DNA of 64,000 nt from Neoechinorhynchus agilis (Eukaryota > Acanthocephala), in NCBI GenBank assembly GCA_051530055.1, contig CM121341.1:14198001-14262000 (forward strand), written 5' to 3'. Below are positions 11,488 through 20,880 of this stretch, in pieces. Position numbers and translations under genes: made by a program. Positions within the stretch are counted from its first letter, which is position 1. Each line of letters begins with the position of its first letter. The notes beneath the pieces are model-generated. The model was given only the letters and a program-made list of their open reading frames with translations, did no database searches and had not been told where the DNA came from.

Positions 11488-13179
11488 TCAGAGGAGGGCA
11501 ACGCTGTCCGTCAGCTCATCCCTCTTATTGAGCATCCCCTCTGCCTCGTTGTGTCCGTCCTTGCTGCTCGTAACCCCGCTCAATCCCACTACTTTCTCAC
11601 GATTAATGCATAGCGCTTCGGCAATCGAGAGATCCACCGGATCGGATGCCTTGTGCATCACCTCAATCTCGAAGGCTGGGCTGGCACCAACGTGAGAGGT
11701 AGCGAAATGGGTAGCCCATGGGGTCGACCGGTATGACGGAGCTGTCGGATTGCGCGCATTACGCACGTGTTCCGTCACACGTGAACGTAATGTTCTTTCC
11801 GTCTTGCCAACGTAGGACGTTGTCCGTCCTTCGTCCTTGCATAGCCGGCACAACATCCTATATACTACGCATGTTGATTGGCAAGACGGTCCGAGGAATC
11901 GTCCTTCCTCGTTCCTTGAAGGGCTGCAATGGTGGCACATCAGACATGCCTTCGGACAACGATTTTGATCCTCATGGTGCTCGGTCTGCGTCAAAATCTG
12001 TCTGAGTGATGGCCCTATCCTGTGGACAACTCGCGCTTTTAACTTACATTTCAGCAATGCTTTCTTGACTTCGGTCGTGAATCTTTCATCGACGAATGGC
12101 ACTTTTAGGACTGGTAGACTTTCCTCTGCTAGTCTACTTCGTCGATCGAATCTTTTCTCTTTTTTCCTCGCACCAGCCGTCAACCTGGTAATGTCCTTGC
12201 TGGAATACCCATTACCAGCGAACAGTCGCTTTATCCGCTCCTCCGCCTCGTGTTTTCCATGATCCGTCGAAGCACATATCCTTGCTGTTTTCCACATTTC
12301 TGTGAAGATAGATTGCTTGATGATCCATGGATGGTGAGACTCACGATGAAGGACCAGATCTTTCTTGCATGGCTTCCTGTACCATGTTCTTGTTATTGGG
12401 TTATTCACCATAAAACAGAGGTTCAGGAACGGTAGATAGTCACTTGGTTTATCCCGAGTAACCTTGATGCGACCTGCTAAATCCATTGAATTTAGCTTTT
12501 CTTCGATTGTGTCGACCTCAATATCCTCGTGGTAGGTTAGCAGCACATCATCCACATATCGGAGATAGATTTGACTCGACGAAAGATGTGGAAAAATGTG
12601 CTGCGCCTCTAAGCCATCGAGGAATAGATTAGCCAAGACTGGCGCGAGACTGTTACCCATCGAGAGACCACGGACTTGACGATACAGTTGATTTCGGAAT
12701 CGAAAAAGGTTGCATTGTAGGACCAGACGTGTGAGCATCAACACATCACAAGGTTCCATTCCGAACAGGTTTGTCCGACGTTCTTGCAACTTCCTGGCCA
12801 ATGTATCAATTGCGGCTTCAGTGTCGACATTCGTATATAAGCTTTGGAAATCGAAGGACATCACTTTAGATCGTTGCAGGATATCTTGCCTCGATTCCAA
12901 TGTTTCTGTTAGTCCGCGCGTATTTTTAATGTATGCTGGTCCATCTCCAACCAAAGGAGCCAACATCTTGGCTAGCAGTTTGGATATCCTATATGCTGGT
13001 CCATTTATTGTAGATACAATTGGTCTGCATTTGAGCTGGTCTCCTCTCAATAAGACCTCCGGCATCTTATGGGTCTTTACCATCGCATATAGAACTGGAG
13101 TACGTAAGGGCCCTTGGGTAAATGCGTGCATTCTCGTAAGGTTCCTACGCGTGACTATCCTGCGAAAAGCTTCGTTCAA
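11488..13179 (-). CDS. PLE 1 reverse transcriptase with GIY-YIG endonuclease, long intact frame
   Basis: Penelope-like element polyprotein; one uninterrupted frame of about 560 codons. RT blocks: KCRPIVSTINGPAYR, VMSFDFQSLYTNVD, RGLSMGNSLAPVLANLFL, the YVDD catalytic box (IYLRYVDDVLL) and LPFLNL. Then a basic linker, a cysteine cluster (CPKACLMCHHC), and a GIY-YIG nuclease (CVVYRM ... TTSYVGKTERTLRSRV ... AEALCINR). The enzyme copies element RNA at nicked DNA, using the nuclease for cleavage. The frame is open only from the junction with the right inverted arm (about 13206) and has no ATG before the Met of MHAFTQGP (13131), so the insert is 5'-truncated and lacks the N-terminal domain. The intact frame suggests a recent insertion into LINE copy B. 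Confidence 0.93.
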   Translation of the reverse strand: MNEAFRRIVTRRNLTRMHAFTQGPLRTPVLYAMVKTHKMPEVLLRGDQLKCRPIVSTINGPAYRISKLLAKMLAPLVGDGPAYIKNTRGLTETLESRQDILQRSKVMSFDFQSLYTNVDTEAAIDTLARKLQERRTNLFGMEPCDVLMLTRLVLQCNLFRFRNQLYRQVRGLSMGNSLAPVLANLFLDGLEAQHIFPHLSSSQIYLRYVDDVLLTYHEDIEVDTIEEKLNSMDLAGRIKVTRDKPSDYLPFLNLCFMVNNPITRTWYRKPCKKDLVLHRESHHPWIIKQSIFTEMWKTARICASTDHGKHEAEERIKRLFAGNGYSSKDITRLTAGARKKEKRFDRRSRLAEESLPVLKVPFVDERFTTEVKKALLKCKLKARVVHRIGPSLRQILTQTEHHEDQNRCPKACLMCHHCSPSRNEEGRFLGPSCQSTCVVYRMLCRLCKDEGRTTSYVGKTERTLRSRVTEHVRNARNPTAPSYRSTPWATHFATSHVGASPAFEIEVMHKASDPVDLSIAEALCINREKVVGLSGVTSSKDGHNEAEGMLNKRDELTDSVALL

Positions 13180-13208
13180 ACTGCATCGTTTCTCATCGGA
13201 ATCATCCT

Positions 13209-13260
13209 AAGCAATAAACAAATAAAGCACCTATTTTCCGTTCGATAATAAATCTGGAAT
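13209..13260. repeat. PLE 1 inverted terminal arm, right (5') copy
   Basis: Exact reverse complement of 11376-11427. Its inner edge (13209) corresponds to the second base after the predicted hammerhead cleavage site of the left copy. Between this arm and the right target duplication (13300) lie 39 unexplained bases. Confidence 0.95.
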
Positions 13261-13299
13261 AAACATGAGGGTGTTGGGAAAAGAGGCTTTCCATAATAT

Positions 13300-13313
13300 A
13301 CTACAGCTATTCC
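13300..13313. repeat. 14-base direct repeat, right target duplication of PLE 1
   Basis: ACTACAGCTATTCC, identical to 11367-11380; followed by continuation of LINE copy B. Confidence 0.75.
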
Positions 13314-14396
13314 TAGGAAAACCATTCGCCTTTCCAGCCGAGACCCACATTGAATGTCCCCTTTCTTGAAAATTCTCCAAATAACGGTGAATAAAGCATA
13401 CTACGCATGTAATCCCAATTTCCCCCACCTTCAATCCTCCCTTGCGCATCACATTCTCAAATCGCGCAAAACTTTTCTTACATATAAACTCGCCTCCTCT
13501 CCCACTCACCTCTGGCAGGAAAAGCGCCGTAGGCCCAACCTCTCAAACTTTGACATCCGTGCTACACCAAACTCCATCAATGCACAACTTTGTGACTCTC
13601 ACTCGAACAGAAACAAACCATCATCGCCTTCCAGATCTACATCACTGTTCTCGGCTTTCTACAGCTTCACCTCCCATGATTTCCACGTACGATATTCTCT
13701 TGCTTCCTCGGAAACTACCACGCAAATCATATCTTAACTATCTAATTCTCAACTGGGCTCCACGCTTTATTATGCCAGATTTAATTGATCCACTTGCTCA
13801 TATAATCAACCAAAGTTTCAAGACCGGAATCTTCCCTAGTTGCCTCAAAACAGCTCGGGTAACCCTGCTCCCGAAAGCAGGTAAACTTATATCCACCTCA
13901 AGTTTTCTACCCATCTCTATATTACCTTCTTTCGCTAAAATCTTAGAGAGATGCTTTAAAGCACACCTTCTGCAAACCTTCAATCGAAAAATTCCACCTA
14001 CTTTGCATTTATGACACACTCCTATGTAACGTTGACAATATTTCCACCCATGTCACCCGTCTCATTCAACTTGATTTATCCAAAGCTTTCGACTCAGTTG
14101 ACCATTCACTCCTTCTCCGGATCAGCTCTGATTTTGGTATCCGCTGGCTCGAATCTTATCTTCACAATCGCAAAGAATACATTTACAGCCGTTCTACCTC
14201 CTCTATCAGAATATCCATCACCAAAGGCGTACCTCAAGGTGTTGTGCTGTCACCACTTCTTTTTAATATTTTCCTAAACGACAACAAACCTCCCTCCTCT
14301 CACTCTGAACTTTTCTTCTATGAGGACGATCAATCACACGCTCCACCTGAATTTCTATAAATGCGTCAAAATGTTCCCCTAATTCTCACGCAACCC
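13314..14396 (+). mobile_element. LINE copy B, reverse transcriptase part
   Basis: Resumes after the PLE insertion. Visible pieces: SRKTFLTYKLASSPTHLWQ; the RT N-terminal region at 13780-13960 with INQSFKTGIFPSCLKTARVT and LLPKAGKLIS; LIQLDLSKAFDSVDHS near 14065; KGVPQGVVLSPLLFNIFLND near 14225; and a decayed YADD region near 14320. Multiple frameshifts. The copy ends abruptly where gypsy fossil 2 starts. Confidence 0.8.
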
Positions 14397-15737
14397 CAGA
14401 TGCCTTTTGGAGTTTCGATCGCACCACTCATCTTCCAACGCTACACGAGTGATTTACTGTATGGGATCCCTGGGGTGGCCGTATATTTAGATGATATAGT
14501 CATAACGGGAGTTGATGACCGGGTACACTTGGAAATCTGAAAAGAGTCACGGAGAGATTACGAAACGCAGGGATCAAGGCCAAAAGAGAAAAATGCGTCC
14601 TTATTGAAAGACGAGTTATGTTTTTGGGTCATATCCTCGAATCGAACCAAATCAAACCAGATGAAAATAGAATCGAGACCTTGAAAAAGATGAAGACGCC
14701 CTCAAGTGTATCAGAACTTCGAACTTTCTTGGGCGGGGTGAATTTCTTAGAGCGTTTTGTACCGCATCTACAGAAGAAATGCGCACCATTGTACAAGATG
14801 CTGAAGAAGGGAATGAAATGGTCATGGAACGCGGAAGCAAACGATGCGATTGGTGCAATTAAGGAAGCGCTGGCAACGGCTCAGGTACTAGTACCATTCG
14901 ATGGACGAAAAGATCTACGTCTCATGTGAAAAAGGATTGGGGCGGTATTGCTGCAAGAAACGGATGAAGGATCTTTCAAACCAGTAGCGTATTGTTCGAG
15001 AGTACTCAGGCCAGCGGAACAGTGATACGCTCAGATAGAACGAGAAACGTCGGCGCTCGTCTACGGGGTGACGAGATTTAACTACTACCTGATGGGACGA
15101 TTTTTCAACCTTGTTAGTGACCACAAGCCCCTCTAATATATTTTCGGCGAAAACAGGAATCTGCAGAAAATGTCGAACCACCGAATTGTGCGCTCGGCGA
15201 TCTTACTGTCGCAATATGATTATAAATTGCAGCACATACATGGGAAAGACAATATGGTAGCGGGCATCTTGTCTCGATTTGACACTGAAGAAGACAAGGA
15301 AATGGAGGAGTTGAGCGCGATAAATTTAATTCGGAACGAGATAAGTGACCAACTATCATTATCTTTGGAATCTGTCGAAGAAGAAACCAATAGGGATAAA
15401 TACCTACGAACAGTTAAAAGGTTCGTCGAAACTAACTGGCCAAACAAAGTACCGAGGGATTTGGAACGCTTCAGGAACAGCAAGAACGAGTTGGCTGTTG
15501 AAGGAGGTATCCTAATGATGTCTGGGAGGATAGTGATCCCGAACACATTAAGAAAAGCAGCGCTAGAAACGTTACATAACTTTCATCCGGGGATGGTCGC
15601 GATGAAAAGCATGGCGCGATACTACGTGTGGTGGCCGAATTTGGATGGTGACATTGAAGAATGGTTCAAGCGGTGTACTCAGTGTCAGGACAATAGGGCT
15701 GCGGACCCTCCTCATGCATTAAGCGAGTGGAGTATAC

Positions 15738-15751
15738 CCAGCGAGAATTGG
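15738..15751. repeat. 14-base direct repeat, left target duplication of PLE 2
   Basis: CCAGCGAGAATTGG, repeated exactly at 17583-17596 where the gypsy integrase region resumes. Confidence 0.85.
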
Positions 15752-15793
15752 GGTTACTAAGCGCTACTTGGTTGTTCAGCCGCATGTTTTATC

Positions 15794-16061
15794 TAGTGAT
15801 GATTGTTTGATAGACAATCCGACTGAAAAATATATTTTATTAAAACACCAAGCTTTCGCCGTCCAACGGCTTCTTCAGGGTGTAATCTGCAATGCGAGTG
15901 GAGTGGAGGTTTACAGGAGATTCATGACGGCAGACAACTCATCCTTCTGGTTAATGAGTGTCCTACCGACCGACCGATGCCCGCTAGAGTCCTCACGATC
16001 CCGGGTCTCTCGGGAGATGATCAGCGCTTCCGCTATCGACAGCTCGACGGGATCCTGCGCT
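15794..16061. repeat. PLE 2 inverted terminal arm, left
   Basis: About 268 bases near-identical to the reverse complement of 17300-17580, from ATCTAGTGATGATTG at the outer edge to GATCCTGCGCTT at the inner edge. It contains the end of the PLE reading frame, its stop, and a hammerhead motif. The right arm has a few extra bases from a CCACT/CCACTC run. Confidence 0.9.
15845..15883 (-). ncRNA. Hammerhead ribozyme motif at the 3' end of PLE 2
   Basis: Minus strand: stem I ACACC, core CTGAAGA, extra A, stem II GCCGT-TGG-ACGGC (5 perfect pairs), GAAA, minimal GCTT, then GGTGT closing stem I perfectly. As in PLE 1, stem III is just a palindrome (AGCT), which fits a dimeric hammerhead. All core bases match CUGANGA...GAAA. 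The inverted copy at 17488-17526 has a changed core. Confidence 0.82.
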
Positions 16062-17468
16062 TTGTACATTATGCGCGTGGATAGTCGAACTGTTCCATCC
16101 GGGTGGACTCGCGAATAATGTTTCGCCCACGGTGTCGTCACATACGATTGCGCACTTGGGTTCAACGAGTTTCGTACATGCTCGGTTACTCTTTGGCGAA
16201 GTGGCCTTTCGATTTTGCCCACGTACGTGACCAAGTGGTCACGGTCAATCCGACACCGTTCACACCGGATCTCGTAAACCACACTGCTCTGATCGCACAT
16301 CTTCCAGTCACGATCAACTGCTTGCTGACGCTCCTCGTCCATCCTCGCACCTGCTGCGTATCTGCACATTAGGCACGACCGAGGGCATTGCTGATGATCC
16401 TCGTGATGCCTCGTTCTCGTCAGCATCCTCCGCAGCGTTATACACAATCTGTGCACATTACCCACATTCAATCCCGCTTGCCTGAGCAGTACTTTGACTC
16501 TCTTCGTGAACATTTCACTCGCGTACGGAATTCGTAGGATCGGCCTATCGTCTTTTCGTTCACTCATGGGTCCAACGTCCCGTCTAATTCTATTTTCCAC
16601 TTCTCGCTGGAACCCTTCGATCTCCTCTGTCGAATATCCGTTGTCCGCGACGATCTTGTTTACTGCTTCCACCGCTCCACGCTTCGCTTCCAACGTCGAT
16701 GAGCAGGTGGTTGCCGATTTATGCATACCAGCGTATATCGCCGCTTTCATCGCCCAAGGATGGTGAGAATCTCGGTGCATCACAATCGACTTCCTGCATG
16801 GCTTTCGATACCAATTGAAGTTGGATACATCGTCGGATTTGAAGCGGAGATTGAGGAATGGCAGGTAGTCCGAAGGTTGGTCTCTCGTAGCCTGAATCCT
16901 CCTATTCGAGTCCATTGAATTTAATAGTGACTCTGAAGGTCAGCAACACATCGTCCACATAGCGGACGTAAACTTGACTCGACGCTAAATGTGGATAGAT
17001 GTGCTGTCTTTCCAGGTCATCGAGGTAGAGGATGGCCAATACCGGAGCTAAACTATTTCCCATTGCAAGACCACGAACTTGCTTATATAGCTGGTTTCGA
17101 TAACGAAAAAGGTTGCGCTTCAGTACCAATCGTGTCAGACCAATAACATCGTCTGGAAGTAGACCGAAGAGGTCAAGATCCTCATTCTCCTTCAACCTTT
17201 TCTCCAGCGCACGTACTGCTCCCTCGTTGTCCACATTGGTGTACAATGCTACGAAATCAAAAGACATTACGCGACTGTTGGTCAATTCATTCTGTCGCAA
17301 GCGCAGGATCCCGTCGAGCTGTCGATAGCGGAAGCGCTGATCATCTCCCGAGAGACCCGGGATCGTGAGGACTCTAGCGGGCATCGGTCGGTCGGTAGGA
17401 CACTCATTAACCAGAAGGATGAGTTGTCTGCCGTCATGAATCTCCTGTGAACCTCCACTCCACTCCAC
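15911..17468 (-). pseudogene. PLE 2 reverse transcriptase/GIY-YIG, shortened and frame-shifted
   Basis: Two overlapping frames: 17468-16902 (RT: SRVMSFDFVALYTNVD, RGLAMGNSLAPVLAILYLDDL, YVRYVDDVLL) and 16915-15911 (LPFLNLRF, linker, CPRSCLMCRYAAG, GIY-YIG as VVYEIRC ... LVTYVGKIERPLRQRV ... AEALIISRE). The 5' end of the RT is missing and is replaced by the inverted copy of the element's own 3' end. Clearly the same clade as PLE 1 but a separate lineage. It is inserted into the integrase region of gypsy fossil 2, so it is younger than that element. Confidence 0.9.
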
Positions 17469-17580
17469 TCCACTGGCATTGCAGATTACACCCTGAAGAA
17501 GCCGTTGGACGGTTAAAGCTTGGTGTTTTAATAAAATCTATTTTCCAGTCGGATTGTCTATCAAACAATCATCACTAGAT
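17300..17580. repeat. PLE 2 inverted terminal arm, right
   Basis: Reverse complement of 15794-16061; abuts the right target duplication after two bases. It contains a second, core-altered hammerhead copy at 17488-17526 (plus strand). Confidence 0.9.
17488..17526 (+). ncRNA. Inverted, core-altered hammerhead copy of PLE 2
   Basis: Same 39-base module as 15845-15883 in the opposite orientation, with stem I and most of stem II kept but the GAAA segment altered; probably inactive. Confidence 0.6.
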
Positions 17581-18372
17581 AACCAGCGAGAATTGGCAAC
17601 GGGTACACATCGATTTCGCGGAACCATGTGATGGAATTACATATTTAGTTTTGGTCGACGCTTTGTCCAAATGGCCCGAAATAATTCTGATGCGATCGAC
17701 CAGTGCAAATAGGGTAGTTCGAGTGCTTAGGGAAATCTTTGCACGGTTTGGAATATCGCAAGAAGTTATCAGTGATAATGGGCCACCAATCACTTCGACC
17801 GAATTGAAGAATTTCCTGAAAGCAAAGGGAGTGAGACAAGGACGAATCACGCCCTACCATCCAAAATCAAATGGCTTAGCGGAGCGGATGGTGAGGACGT
17901 TCAAAGAGCGAGTCATTAAGGGAACTGCGATTGGAGACCGGTCACTGCGACTTCAACAGTTTCTGATGAGTTACAGAAACACATCCATACCTCGACAGAA
18001 AAATCGCCGGCTCAAATGATGTTTGGACATCGATTGGCCTCAGTGTTAGATAGGATTCGCCCGACCAGTCAGTCAACAGCTCAACGAGCACACCTGAAGC
18101 AAAAAGAACGACTCGATCGGAGAGCGAAGCCACGGGAATTCCGAACGGGAGACAACGTGCGGTTCCGCAGAAAAAAAGGCGAATCACGGAAGGAAGGAGA
18201 AGTGACGAGCAGGCAATCGTGGGCACTAATACGGATGGAGATGTCAGAGTGCACGCCGATCAAATGAAACCCAGGATAGGCCCAGCAGACGAAAACGAAG
18301 AGACGCCGCAGAGGGAATTAACAGAAGCCGAAGTGCCACCGATAAAAGTGGAAGGCGAGCAGGAGGAATGGA

Positions 18373-18511
18373 CAGAAATACTATCGTTTTAAGCCAGTTT
18401 TATATTTTATAATGTTGGAAAATAATTTTTTAATATTTTGCAGCGCTCAAAGCAGTATCTTGTATATTGAAGCTTCCTTATTTAGCGATATCTTTCGCGA
18501 GGAACGTTTCT
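18373..18511. repeat. 139-base dispersed repeat, copy 2
   Basis: Matches 4659-4797 with only a few differences. It sits exactly between the end of gypsy fossil 2 and a LINE fragment, which makes a terminal-repeat remnant plausible. Confidence 0.6.
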
Positions 18512-18960
18512 TTCTAATGTTTTCCTAAACGACCTTAAACCTCTTTCCTCTCACTCTAAATTTTTTATATGCCGACGATCTCACCACCTCTAAACCGGAA
18601 ATGAGTCCAGGACATTACAGTTTCTCTCGAACGCAATACCCCCTTCAAACGCATTCGCCATTTAGGGTTCCTCGCATCTTCCTCTACCTACGCTCCTTTT
18701 TTCATGCTTCGCAATCTTCTCGAATGTCATAACCTGAAGTGAACCTGAGGATAGACGAACCTCACAAGCTATGCTGCAAACAATAACCTCCAATCTCCAT
18801 AAGAATGGGCATACCCACACAAGATATTCCCACCCGAACAGACCTCCCCCTACCTCACAAAATCCGCATTCCATAGATTCAATTCAGTATTGTTTATCGC
18901 TCAAATAACGATTACCCTATCTTCATCAAAAAATGCCACAAAGAGGACCTAAAGGTACAT
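18512..18960 (+). mobile_element. LINE fragment (copy C), RT end and 3' tail
   Basis: Starts with TTTCCTAAACGACCTTAAACC (same block as near 14267) and a YADDLTT box, then runs through the pyrimidine-rich 3' region to the family tail GAGGACCTAAAGGTACATG near 18940. It matches the inverted copy at 46765-47000. Truncated and non-coding. Confidence 0.65.
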
Positions 18961-19344
18961 GTGTCCAATTATCTAACAAATAAACATGTTATTATAAAGT
19001 CGGACTGGAGAGTGCGCGACGGGACTGACTTCGAGTGAGAATACTGTTGGAGCCAAAGGATCCCCTTGTTGAACTCTTCTTTCCGACCATAAAACGTGGT
19101 AGTTGAACAACGAGGGAGTTGAAGTCCCACAGGCATTAAAGAAGTAGCGAAATGCTTCTGATGCGTGATCTATAACTAATTCGAGCAAACCTGCTCGGTG
19201 AACTGTGTTGAATGCATTGTTGAAATCACATTTCAAGATCACGCATGGCTTTGAGTTTCCGGTGATAAGCGTACGGAGTAAATGAATGATCGCCTCTGCG
19301 CCACATGGTGTACAGCAGTCTAACTGTGCCGGGCGAAGCAGCAT
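18961..19344 (-). pseudogene. RLE-type (R2-like) LINE, RT fragment
   Basis: A 123-codon open piece with RT motifs: QLDCCTPCGAEAIIHLLR, CVILKCDFNNAFNTVHR (catalytic Asp) and RRVQQGDPLAPTVFSLEV. Near-identical blocks occur at 22706-23077. The nuclease end and the N-terminus are absent. Confidence 0.85.
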
Positions 19345-19620
19345 CCGTCTAAGTTATCCAGAGCGGCAGTTCGATAGAATTTTCTCTTTTCGACACATAG
19401 AAGTCAGTCTTGTTGAACCCGATTGAGTTTGGTACGGTTTGCATAATTTAAAATTGCTGATGTAGTATCGCCACATCGTAAGGCGTACTTATGTTCACGG
19501 AGACTGTTTTGAAGAGCTCATTGTTTCACCTACGTAGCCGTTCCGCAATCGTTGCAGGGGATTTGGTATACTAAGCTAGAACTAGTTTTTAACTGTGATT
19601 TTAGTATAAAGATACCCGTG
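19345..19620 (-). pseudogene. PLE fragment, GIY-YIG nuclease remnant
   Basis: Minus-strand translation with frame changes shows VYQIPCNDCG, a degraded YVGET, LREHKYALRCGDTTSAI and a downstream asparagine-rich end. This is the C-terminal nuclease of a PLE of the family also seen at 28792-29067 and 29692-30102. No reverse transcriptase remains. Confidence 0.6.
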
Positions 19621-19704
19621 ATAGTCAGGGTTCTCTTGTGATATAGGCGAATGGGATATTTCGAATTTCCAAGTGTCCTGCTGCAAAAAATGAAACTTCG
19701 TTAT

Positions 19705-20247
19705 CTATTCTTCAAACTCATCTTTAAATCGGTCCATCCTTTCAACTAACTTTAATCGAACTGCTTTCATTTGATCAGTAGCAAGCCAGGCATCTCTAAT
19801 AGAATGCAGTCCCAGAGGAATTCGTCCCTCTGAAACTTCTTTCCGAGTTTGTTCTTCGTCATGTTCAGTAATCACAACATCCATTTCGTCCGGATTTCGT
19901 TTTCCTTGTCGTAAATTGCTCATCTTAATCGGTGCCATCTTTGCTTCCGTTCTTGGATCAATGATCCAAACATGGTAGAACCAGATAATGTCACCGATCT
20001 TTCGTAGAGGCAGAAATTCTACCTGAATCTTATGAAAGGACGTGCCGTAAATAGCATAGCCTTTGGTGAAGGCGTTTGCTTCGTCAACAGAAAATGCACA
20101 AGGTTGAGATGCTCGGTCGTGTGCACAATAGCCATTTTCTAGCTCAACAAGTTCAGAATCGTCATCTTCTGCAAAATGTGACTCATTATAATCCAGGATC
20201 TGAGATTGAAATTCTTCCCCGATTCGAATAGATTGCGGTTCGCGCAT
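19705..20247 (-). CDS. ELM2-SANT (MIER/MTA/CoREST-like) protein, single exon
   Basis: 180-residue protein. Residues about 7-20 (IRIGEEFQSQILDYNE) resemble the start of an ELM2 domain. An acidic stretch follows, then a SANT domain at about 51-97: AFSVDEANAFTKGYAIYGTSFHKI ... KIGDIIWFYHVW, matching the MIER pattern of a tryptophan-poor SANT with G-FH-IQ and FY-W. ELM2-SANT proteins recruit class I histone deacetylases in the nucleus. The ELM2 part is much shorter than the usual ~60 residues, and no intron is seen, so this may be a lineage-specific short paralogue or a retrocopy; the intact frame argues for function. The ATG at 20247 is the first in frame. It is embedded in retroelement debris on both sides. 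Confidence 0.7.
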   Translation of the reverse strand: MREPQSIRIGEEFQSQILDYNESHFAEDDDSELVELENGYCAHDRASQPCAFSVDEANAFTKGYAIYGTSFHKIQVEFLPLRKIGDIIWFYHVWIIDPRTEAKMAPIKMSNLRQGKRNPDEMDVVITEHDEEQTRKEVSEGRIPLGLHSIRDAWLATDQMKAVRLKLVERMDRFKDEFEE

Positions 20248-20296
20248 GATTTAATCTATAATGGATTTGTATATTATCTTCGGGGGAAATGATGCT

Positions 20297-20505
20297 TTCT
20301 TTTGGTAGTTATACCGGATTTAAATTGACGAATTTATTACCAATATTTCACGTCGGATAATCCCGACATTACCAAGGTTTGACTCACGCAGTAAATAACT
20401 TATAAACAATGACAAACCTTAATATAATGTCGGAATTAGGCGACGCGAAATATCGGCAATAAATTAGTCAATTTAAATCCGGAGTGTTATAACTACCAAA
20501 AGAAA
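20297..20505. repeat. PLE terminal-repeat palindrome (family Z)
   Basis: Two arms, 20297-20382 and 20414-20505, are imperfect reverse complements (TTTGGTAGTTATA, CCGGATTTAAATTGAC) separated by about 31 bases. Each arm carries a hammerhead-like remnant (stem II GTCGG...CCGAC then GAAAT). The same repeat occurs at 28316-28410, 30333-30440 and 48455-48545. It looks like a head-to-head pair of PLE terminal repeats with almost all of the body lost. Confidence 0.75.
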
Positions 20506-20743
20506 TTATAATAGGTATCTTTTAAACTAAAATTGAGATAATTATTATCTTTTCAATGATTTTGAAACATTGTACACATGAATGCTATCTTAACGTAATA
20601 AGAAAATTCAGAACAAATTCCAATCATAATCCCTTAGATCGGAGGATGCGACGTCGAAATACTAACACTAATTGAGGTTATCCTCAATTTCTCAGCAACG
20701 TAGAATGGTACTGTTAATAGCGGATCGAAATTTGTCGAGTAAA

Positions 20744-20880
20744 AATATGCGGTGGTGGGAAAAATTATATCAAAGAATGAATTATATTGAAACATTTCGT
20801 CTAATCGCACTGGGCTTCTTCAGTCAGGTATCTAAAAAGGAATTCGGCAACTTCATTACTCATGGAATTTATCTTCAACG
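20744..20880 (-). repeat. Solo PLE terminal repeat with hammerhead-like core
   Basis: Homologous to 25980-26110 (GGTGG-GAAAAATTATAT... and GGCAACTTCATT). On the minus strand, core CTGAAGA (20823-20817) precedes an extra A, a GCCCA-rich stem II with mismatches, and GAAATG (TTTC at 20795-20798). A short open frame across it (20672-20980) is not a gene. Confidence 0.6.

Larger units (their letters stand above)
14397..18372 (+). mobile_element. Ty3/gypsy LTR retrotransposon fossil 2, split by a PLE
   Basis: 5'-truncated gypsy-type pol on the plus strand. Parts visible: RT from MPFGVSIAPLIFQ with the YLDD box, RNase H (LVSDHKPL), an integrase zinc region (near 15580-15700) and an integrase core resuming after the PLE (LVLVDALSKWPE; SDNGPPITSTELKNF). 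Gag and the 5' part of pol are absent. PLE 2 is inserted at about 15752-17582. Broken, with roughly five interruptions apart from the PLE; no matched pair of LTRs was found, although the repeat at 18373-18511 may be a remnant of one. Confidence 0.88.

Noticed and set aside
12065-13210. Plus-strand open frames across PLE 1
   Set aside because: Shadows of the minus-strand reverse transcriptase; no motif in those frames.
5711-18372. Envelope gene in the gypsy fossils (errantivirus-like)
   Set aside because: No signal-peptide or transmembrane coding segment follows integrase in either element.
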